This document shows, one piece after another, positions 57,822 to 64,000 of a DNA stretch of 64,000 nucleotides. This stretch comes from Shewanella cyperi. GTDB taxonomy: Bacteria; Pseudomonadota; Gammaproteobacteria; Enterobacterales; Shewanellaceae. Made by a program: the position numbers and the translations under genes. Within the stretch, counting starts at the first letter, position 1. Every line of letters begins with the position of its first letter. The DNA lies in the NCBI RefSeq assembly GCF_017354985.1, contig NZ_CP071501.1, positions 1,755,501 to 1,819,500 on the forward strand, given 5' to 3'. The notes beneath the pieces are model-generated. The model was given only the letters and a program-made list of their open reading frames with translations. It was not told where the DNA came from and searched no databases.

Positions 57822-58154
57822 TTGTCTGCTGCTATTGCTCATTGCCGCATGCTGTGTAAACAACTGTGGCTGTCTTCGTCCAATGTCAGACCATGGCTGA
57901 TTTATGGTTTGTTGCTGCTGTTTTGGTATTTGCTGACATTATTTCAGCACCACAGCTTCGAGATGGGCTGGGGCCTGGTCGCCCTGGTGATAAGCTTACC
58001 CTTTGTTCCCTTTGTGATGGTTTATTTGCTGCTGGAACTGCGCCGACATTGGTTGTTGCTTCGACGGGCAACGGGACGGAGCCGACACAGATATTTGCTG
58101 TACGGCGTGATTGAACTCATACTTATTGTGCTGTTTTTGATGCAGTTTGTATAA
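57822..58154 (+). CDS. Unrecognised small membrane protein
   Basis: A protein of 110 residues starting at a TTG that follows a strong GGAGGGG ribosome site by 6 bp. Three hydrophobic helices (about 26-44, 50-75 and 90-108), with a basic cytoplasmic loop (RRATGRSRHR) between the last two. I do not recognise the family. It ends 27 bp before the next small gene, and the two are probably cotranscribed. Confidence 0.6.
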   Translation: MSAAIAHCRMLCKQLWLSSSNVRPWLIYGLLLLFWYLLTLFQHHSFEMGWGLVALVISLPFVPFVMVYLLLELRRHWLLLRRATGRSRHRYLLYGVIELILIVLFLMQFV

Positions 58155-58181
58155 GGCACTCACCGAGGGAGAGGTCGGGCC

Positions 58182-58553
58182 ATGTTCAGTATTCTTGAGG
58201 AAAATGCCAGTGAAGTGCTCACCGTTATTGTCAGTGACAGGGTCACGGGTGAGGATTTTGAGCAGGTGCTGTTGCCGGCAATAGACGCGAAACTGAAAGA
58301 TCATGCCAGTATCGAGTTGCTGTTTGATATCGAAGATAGTTGCCAGGGCTTTAGCCTGACCTCGGTTTGGATGGACGCTTTATTGGCCCTGTTCCATGCC
58401 GGCGATGTGAGCCGGGTCGCTATCCTGGTGGATAGCCCGGGGCTTAAACTGTTGGCGCAGGCCCAGGCTTTGTTCATGCCCTGGCCCGTGGCCATCTATC
58501 CGCGCCACCGCAAGGGGGATGCCAGGAAATGGCTGGGTCTCACTGCCGCCTGA
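58182..58553 (+). CDS. SpoIIAA/STAS-like protein
   Basis: A protein of 123 residues with a pattern typical of the SpoIIAA-like (DUF3478) family: alternating strands and helices with the central LLFDIEDSCQGFS and AILVDSPG. The serine phosphorylated in true anti-sigma antagonists is not clearly present. No partner kinase is nearby. It lies convergent to the large sensor gene, whose end is 9 bp away. Confidence 0.65.
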   Translation: MFSILEENASEVLTVIVSDRVTGEDFEQVLLPAIDAKLKDHASIELLFDIEDSCQGFSLTSVWMDALLALFHAGDVSRVAILVDSPGLKLLAQAQALFMPWPVAIYPRHRKGDARKWLGLTAA

Positions 58554-58562
58554 GAGGGGATA

Positions 58563-61079
58563 CTACTCAGGTTGCGATTGTGGCAGCTTGCACCGCAGTT
58601 GCAGGCCTTGCTGGGTATCCGCAATTATGGTCCCGCCAACCACAGCAGTAAACCAGGCAGTCAGTGACTGCAGCGGATTGTCTTCATTTTCCCGGTCAGA
58701 CAAGATTGAATTGTCCTTGAGTCCCACGAGCCTGGGGCAGGACAGTTGCAACTGCTGCTGATTGCACTCCAGCGTCCATTGGCTGGCTGATCTGTTTTTG
58801 GCGAACTCCGCCATTAGCTCAAACAGACAAAAACACAATAAGGTCAGATGCCAGGGATTGATATGTAACTTAAGATCATCGTTATAGCGGCATGTCAGTT
58901 GAATGCCCAATTGTTGCCAACGATTTGATTGTGATTGTTGCAACAAGGACAGCACCTCATCCAGCAGCACAGGTTTGGTGTCCTGTTGTACTCCCACTAT
59001 CCGGTATATCAGCCGCAACTGGTCTCCCTGTGCCGTGACCCCTTGCTTGAGCAGGGCTGGATCATTAAAACTGTGCGACATGAGAGTGTCTTGTCTTTGC
59101 ATCAGCTGACGGACAAGCGCCGTTAGCCAATGCTTGAGCATAGTGTCTTCCCAGCGGGCCAGTCGGTTTTGGCCGGCCTCGACTTGGTTTTGCCGCTGCA
59201 GTTGGTCTTTTTTCTGCTCCATGGCCTGAATTTCGCTGGACAGTGCTTTGATCTGCAACTCGCAGCCTTGCAATTTGGAGTGCAGCAGCTGCTGTTCCTG
59301 TTGCAGTTTGAGTTCCGCCCGCCGTCTGTGCTGGATGTCAAAAGCTATGGTACCGACAGCCTGTATGGCGCCTTCTTCGTCGGCAATGGCAAACTTGGTC
59401 ATCTGAAAACGTTTTTCTCCGTGGAGGGTGGGCAAGGGCTCTTCCACTTGAATGGCTCCGCCCTGATTCAATACCCGCAGATCGTTATCCCGGTAAATAT
59501 TGGCCAAATCCCGGGCAAACAGTTGCTGATCCGTGCTGCCAAGCAGTCGCGGCCGCTCAATACCCAGGGTTTCGCAATACTTGTCATTTACCAACAGGTA
59601 GCGTCCCTGGGTATCTTTGATATAGATAAGATTGGGCGTCGACTTCAGCAGTGCATTCAATTGATCCCGATAGCGCAGCAGCTCTTGCTGCGCTTCCTTT
59701 TGCACTTCGATTTGCTGCTCAAGTGCCAGGTTGCTGGCATCGAGGCTGGCCATGGTGATCTCCAATTGTCGGGTACGGCTGACAAAGGCCGATGCCAGGG
59801 TGCCTATTTCATCCTGAAAGCTTCTTGAGACAAGCTCCAGTGTGGCGGGCTGATTGTTTTTCAGGGCCTGAACCATGGCCACGAGTGGCCGGATCAGCAA
59901 TTTGTGCTGGGCCCCGAAAAGTACCATCAGGGCCACAAGCTGAACCAGGATCAGCCACAGACCGGCCTGGCCAATCAGCAGCAAGGCTTCTTCACGCAGG
60001 GATGACTGGGGAGTGACTGTGACGACTTTCCAAAAGGTATCAGGCATTAAAAATACGGAATACTGGGCGGGTTCGTCGAGCATGGGGTCCCTTGCCATCG
60101 ACAAGGTGCCCAGCAAAGTTGCACTGCGCGGCCATTGGCGGCCGCTGGCATTGAGCAGCGCCCGGAACAAGGCCTGCTGTTTTTTGGGGACCCCTTGCGG
60201 CAAATCGTCAAACCGAGCCGGACCGGCACCCGCTATTTCCTGCTCGATAAAGCGACTATCTGTATCCGCTATCAGCGACTTCAGCGGATTGAATTCCGCG
60301 GCCAGGCTATCCAATTCCTGTGGTTCTTGGGCGCTCAATTCCGGTCCCTTGGGAGCGGCTATCAAGCGGTTGACGGAGTCGAATACCATCAGATAGCCAC
60401 CGAGTCCCTCTGTTTCCTGCAATAACCATTGCTCCAGTCCCCGAAGGCTGACGTCAACGGTGGCCGTACCCAGGAAAGCGTGTTGCTGCCACATGGGCAC
60501 AGCTGCTGTGACCATGGCTTCCTTGCTGAATCTGTCTATGTAGGCCGGCGACCAGAGTACCTTACCTGCCGGGAAAAGCCTGAGGGGAGCAAACCAAATT
60601 TCCTGGTGATAATCCGCCTGTTGCTCACTGTTATAACCAGAGTTGGGCTGAAGTATGCCGAGCGCATCTCTTGCCCAAAACAGCTGGGGGCTGCCGGCCT
60701 CGTTGTTGTTTGTGCTATCGGGCCAGATCCCCCCCCCGGCAATCAAGCCTTGGTCGCCCGGAAAATTGAGCATGTGGGGCACGGTATTGGCCAGCAGGGC
60801 GTGGTTGGCGCTATTGATGCCGGCCATTTCGGCTGTGGCAATGGTGAGGGTATTAATCTGGGTGGTCAGCTGGGTTAACTTGGCCACCATTAATTGGCCA
60901 TAGCTGAGATTCAGGTTTAACTCTTGTCTGCGCCTGTCATCCTTTTGAACCTGCAACACTATGCCTATGGTGGCGACCAACATCAGGGTTGCCACCAGGC
61001 TTTGCAAGAGCCCAAGCCGAAAGGGCAGACTGTGCCGCCAGCGGGGAAGGGGGGATGTGATCAGGCCGTTTTTGGGCAT
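58563..61079 (-). CDS. Large membrane sensor with PAS and degenerate kinase-like end
   Basis: A protein of 838 residues. TM helix about 20-42; a large periplasmic region (43-380) resembling a double-Cache domain (IWFAPLRLFPAGKVLWSPAYIDRFSKEAMVTAAVPM); TM about 385-410; a HAMP-like linker; a PAS domain (about 490-605; NLIYIKDTQGRYLLVNDKYCETLG); a long coiled coil; and a C-terminal part of about 200 residues that looks like a worn histidine-kinase unit. No H-box HELRTP or GxGL box is seen. It may therefore be a signalling pseudokinase. No regulator gene is adjacent, and the MCP lies downstream. Confidence 0.75.
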   Translation of the reverse strand: MPKNGLITSPLPRWRHSLPFRLGLLQSLVATLMLVATIGIVLQVQKDDRRRQELNLNLSYGQLMVAKLTQLTTQINTLTIATAEMAGINSANHALLANTVPHMLNFPGDQGLIAGGGIWPDSTNNNEAGSPQLFWARDALGILQPNSGYNSEQQADYHQEIWFAPLRLFPAGKVLWSPAYIDRFSKEAMVTAAVPMWQQHAFLGTATVDVSLRGLEQWLLQETEGLGGYLMVFDSVNRLIAAPKGPELSAQEPQELDSLAAEFNPLKSLIADTDSRFIEQEIAGAGPARFDDLPQGVPKKQQALFRALLNASGRQWPRSATLLGTLSMARDPMLDEPAQYSVFLMPDTFWKVVTVTPQSSLREEALLLIGQAGLWLILVQLVALMVLFGAQHKLLIRPLVAMVQALKNNQPATLELVSRSFQDEIGTLASAFVSRTRQLEITMASLDASNLALEQQIEVQKEAQQELLRYRDQLNALLKSTPNLIYIKDTQGRYLLVNDKYCETLGIERPRLLGSTDQQLFARDLANIYRDNDLRVLNQGGAIQVEEPLPTLHGEKRFQMTKFAIADEEGAIQAVGTIAFDIQHRRRAELKLQQEQQLLHSKLQGCELQIKALSSEIQAMEQKKDQLQRQNQVEAGQNRLARWEDTMLKHWLTALVRQLMQRQDTLMSHSFNDPALLKQGVTAQGDQLRLIYRIVGVQQDTKPVLLDEVLSLLQQSQSNRWQQLGIQLTCRYNDDLKLHINPWHLTLLCFCLFELMAEFAKNRSASQWTLECNQQQLQLSCPRLVGLKDNSILSDRENEDNPLQSLTAWFTAVVGGTIIADTQQGLQLRCKLPQSQPE

Positions 61080-61181
61080 AGCAATGGGCTTTAGCGCTTA
61101 TTCATTATAAATCAATCTGTTTCAGTTTATCTGGTTTACGGACACTTGCCACAATTTGTCATGATTTACGAAAGTCACAGG

Positions 61182-61215
61182 AGCAAAAAAAAGGGCGCAA
61201 ACTGCGCCCTTTAGT
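61182..61215 (-). terminator. Terminator after the chemoreceptor gene
   Basis: On the minus strand: AAAGGGCGCAG, loop, CTGCGCCCTTT-like stem with a T run, 9 bp after the MCP stop. Confidence 0.78.
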
Positions 61216-61223
61216 CTTACGGG

Positions 61224-62732
61224 TTAAAGCTTTAACCCGACCAACAGCTGGTCCAACTGCTCGGCGGTGGCATGCAATTCGTCGCAGCCTGATACCGACT
61301 GGTTTGCCGATTGCTCCACATCGTGGGATTGATTGCGTATTTCCATCAGATTGGTGGCAATCTCATTGGCGACCGCAGATTGCTCCTCGGCGGAGGTGGC
61401 GATAAGCACGCTCATCTCGAACACCTTGGCACTGTGTTCGGAGATGCTCTTGAGATCTTCACCGGTTTTAATCACATGCTTTTTGCCTTCTTCGGCCTGC
61501 TCAACCGTGCGCGACATGACCTGGGTCAGGTTGCGGGAACCGGATTGCAGCGCCTCGATCATGGACTTAATTTCCACCGTTGCTGCCTGGGTACGACCGG
61601 CCAGAGTACGCACTTCGTCGGCGACCACGGCAAAGCCGCGGCCTTGCTCACCGGCGCGGGCGGCCTCGATGGCGGCGTTCAGTGCCAACAGGTTGGTCTG
61701 CTCTGAAATGGCGTTGATTGTGGTCACCACTTCATCAATCTTGCTGGCGTTTTCGTTAAGTACAGTCACCGCGGCTGAGGCATTGGCAATTTCATTGGAC
61801 AGCTGGCCAATGGATTGCACCGTGGTGGCTATGTCGCGGGAGCCGGCATTGACCTGCTGATTGGCTTCCTGAGTTTCGGTGGAGGACTGCTCGGCATTGT
61901 GTGCCACTTCACGCACCGCGGCCGTCATTTCTTCCATGGCGGTGGCCAGGGAGTCCAGATGTTGCCTTTGGTGTGCGGCCAGAGATTGCCCCTGTTTGGC
62001 ATTGGTTCGGAAACCCTCGACCACGTTTCTTATTTGGTCTGTTGCCTGGGCAATGCTTTTCACCAACTTGTGCTGCCGCTCGACCAGGGTGTCTATGCTG
62101 ATGGCAAGAATACTGAACTCGTCCTTGACCTGGAAAAAGTTAAGCCTGCCGGTCAGATCGCCATCCGCAGCGCGTTTAAGGGCCATGACAGTGGTATAAA
62201 GGGCGCCACCAACAAAGGTGGAAATGTAATAGCTGAACATGATGATCACAAACAGCACAACGGCAATGGCACCAAACACAAAGGCCGCATCATCATTGGC
62301 GCTGACGGCCATTTTTTTCCGATCCAGTGTCACTATGGTCAATGTGTCGGCACCATTGAGGGCACTGATGGCTCTCAAGGTTTGGCCCTTGTCATCCACA
62401 CCACCACCGCTGCGGGCCAAATTGGCCGCACGGCCATCGGCCTGATCCGCGCTCAGGGTCTGAGTGTTGCCATCCAATCCGGTCAGAAAGTCTTGCTTTT
62501 TGTCTTCCGGCAGATTGGCCAGTGCCGCTTCGGCCACCTGATTGATTCGATCGGCCATCATCCTGGCCTGCTGAATTTGAACCTGCTCCATGGTCCCGCT
62601 GAATTTACTGTCCAATGCCAGCGCCAACCCCACCAGCAGCACTATGGGGACAACGGCGAGAATGGCAAACTTGGTTTTTAACGTCATATGGATAAGGTAT
62701 TTATCTATCCAACGGAATTTTACTTCTTTCAT
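61224..62732 (-). CDS. Methyl-accepting chemotaxis protein
   Basis: A receptor of 502 residues: TM1 (about 17-40), a short periplasmic region (about 41-145), TM2 (about 150-175), HAMP (about 176-230; [13 protein letters not shown]) and a methyl-accepting signalling domain with the invariant tip [35 protein letters not shown]. No NWETF-type tail is seen. The ATG at 62732 has AGGGG before it, and the sigma-28 promoter lies just upstream, so the ATG at 62801 cannot be the start. Confidence 0.93.
   Translation of the reverse strand: MKEVKFRWIDKYLIHMTLKTKFAILAVVPIVLLVGLALALDSKFSGTMEQVQIQQARMMADRINQVAEAALANLPEDKKQDFLTGLDGNTQTLSADQADGRAANLARSGGGVDDKGQTLRAISALNGADTLTIVTLDRKKMAVSANDDAAFVFGAIAVVLFVIIMFSYYISTFVGGALYTTVMALKRAADGDLTGRLNFFQVKDEFSILAISIDTLVERQHKLVKSIAQATDQIRNVVEGFRTNAKQGQSLAAHQRQHLDSLATAMEEMTAAVREVAHNAEQSSTETQEANQQVNAGSRDIATTVQSIGQLSNEIANASAAVTVLNENASKIDEVVTTINAISEQTNLLALNAAIEAARAGEQGRGFAVVADEVRTLAGRTQAATVEIKSMIEALQSGSRNLTQVMSRTVEQAEEGKKHVIKTGEDLKSISEHSAKVFEMSVLIATSAEEQSAVANEIATNLMEIRNQSHDVEQSANQSVSGCDELHATAEQLDQLLVGLKL

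Positions 62733-64000
<1,268 letters not shown>

Overview
The window is about 64 kb of a gammaproteobacterial chromosome. It is almost certainly Shewanella or a close marine relative. The grounds are a complete marine-type dedicated sortase locus, a speE-speA-speD-speB polyamine cluster with a eukaryote-like AdoMet decarboxylase, a conserved rne / rluC-maf-yceD-rpmF-plsX-fab block, and proteins with Shewanella-like sequences throughout. I saw no insertion sequence, prophage, CRISPR array, tRNA or rRNA, so this is core chromosome with a few accessory points.

Layout. 1-7.7 kb: the end of trhO, the ppk-ppx polyphosphate operon, a YegD-type Hsp70, creA and metC. 7.8-14.4 kb: the proteobacterial dedicated sortase system. 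It has a PdsR/PdsS two-component pair reading leftward, and an OmpA-like PdsO, a VIT/VWA sortase substrate and a single sortase reading rightward, all from a shared divergent control region rich in repeats. 14.4-25.5 kb: a diguanylate cyclase, an outer-membrane barrel, a RimK-like ligase, the divergent maoP/hdfR pair, dgkA, a periplasmic ATP-dependent DNA ligase, a low-molecular-weight phosphatase, ylqF, a 2OG-Fe(II) oxygenase, an msrB-msrA fusion and a SulP transporter. 25.7-38.4 kb: RNase E, divergent from rluC and a HAD phosphatase; then maf, and the fatty-acid operon yceD-rpmF-plsX-fabH-fabD-fabG-acpP-fabF. 38.6-50.1 kb: a thioesterase, an FGGY kinase, a beta-hydroxyacid dehydrogenase, cdd, sbcB, rlmA, a cold-shock gene with a long leader, an ABC transporter pair, yceH and cvfB.

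50.2-55.5 kb is a self-contained arginine-to-spermidine cluster (SpeA makes agmatine, SpeB putrescine, SpeD decarboxylated AdoMet, SpeE spermidine). It is preceded by a long leader with hairpins and a possible 47-residue ORF. 55.6-64 kb: pdxH, a second cold-shock gene, a yceI-family gene, three small poorly known genes, a large membrane sensor with a degenerate kinase-like end, a chemoreceptor with a near-consensus sigma-28 promoter, and the start of pheS, which runs off the window.

The most interesting parts are the sortase locus with its control region (four TGCCA elements on one helical face plus a 10-bp inverted repeat), the human-like class of SpeD, and the structured RNA of the polyamine cluster. 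All functional statements come from reading the sequence and from remembered protein families; no database search was run.
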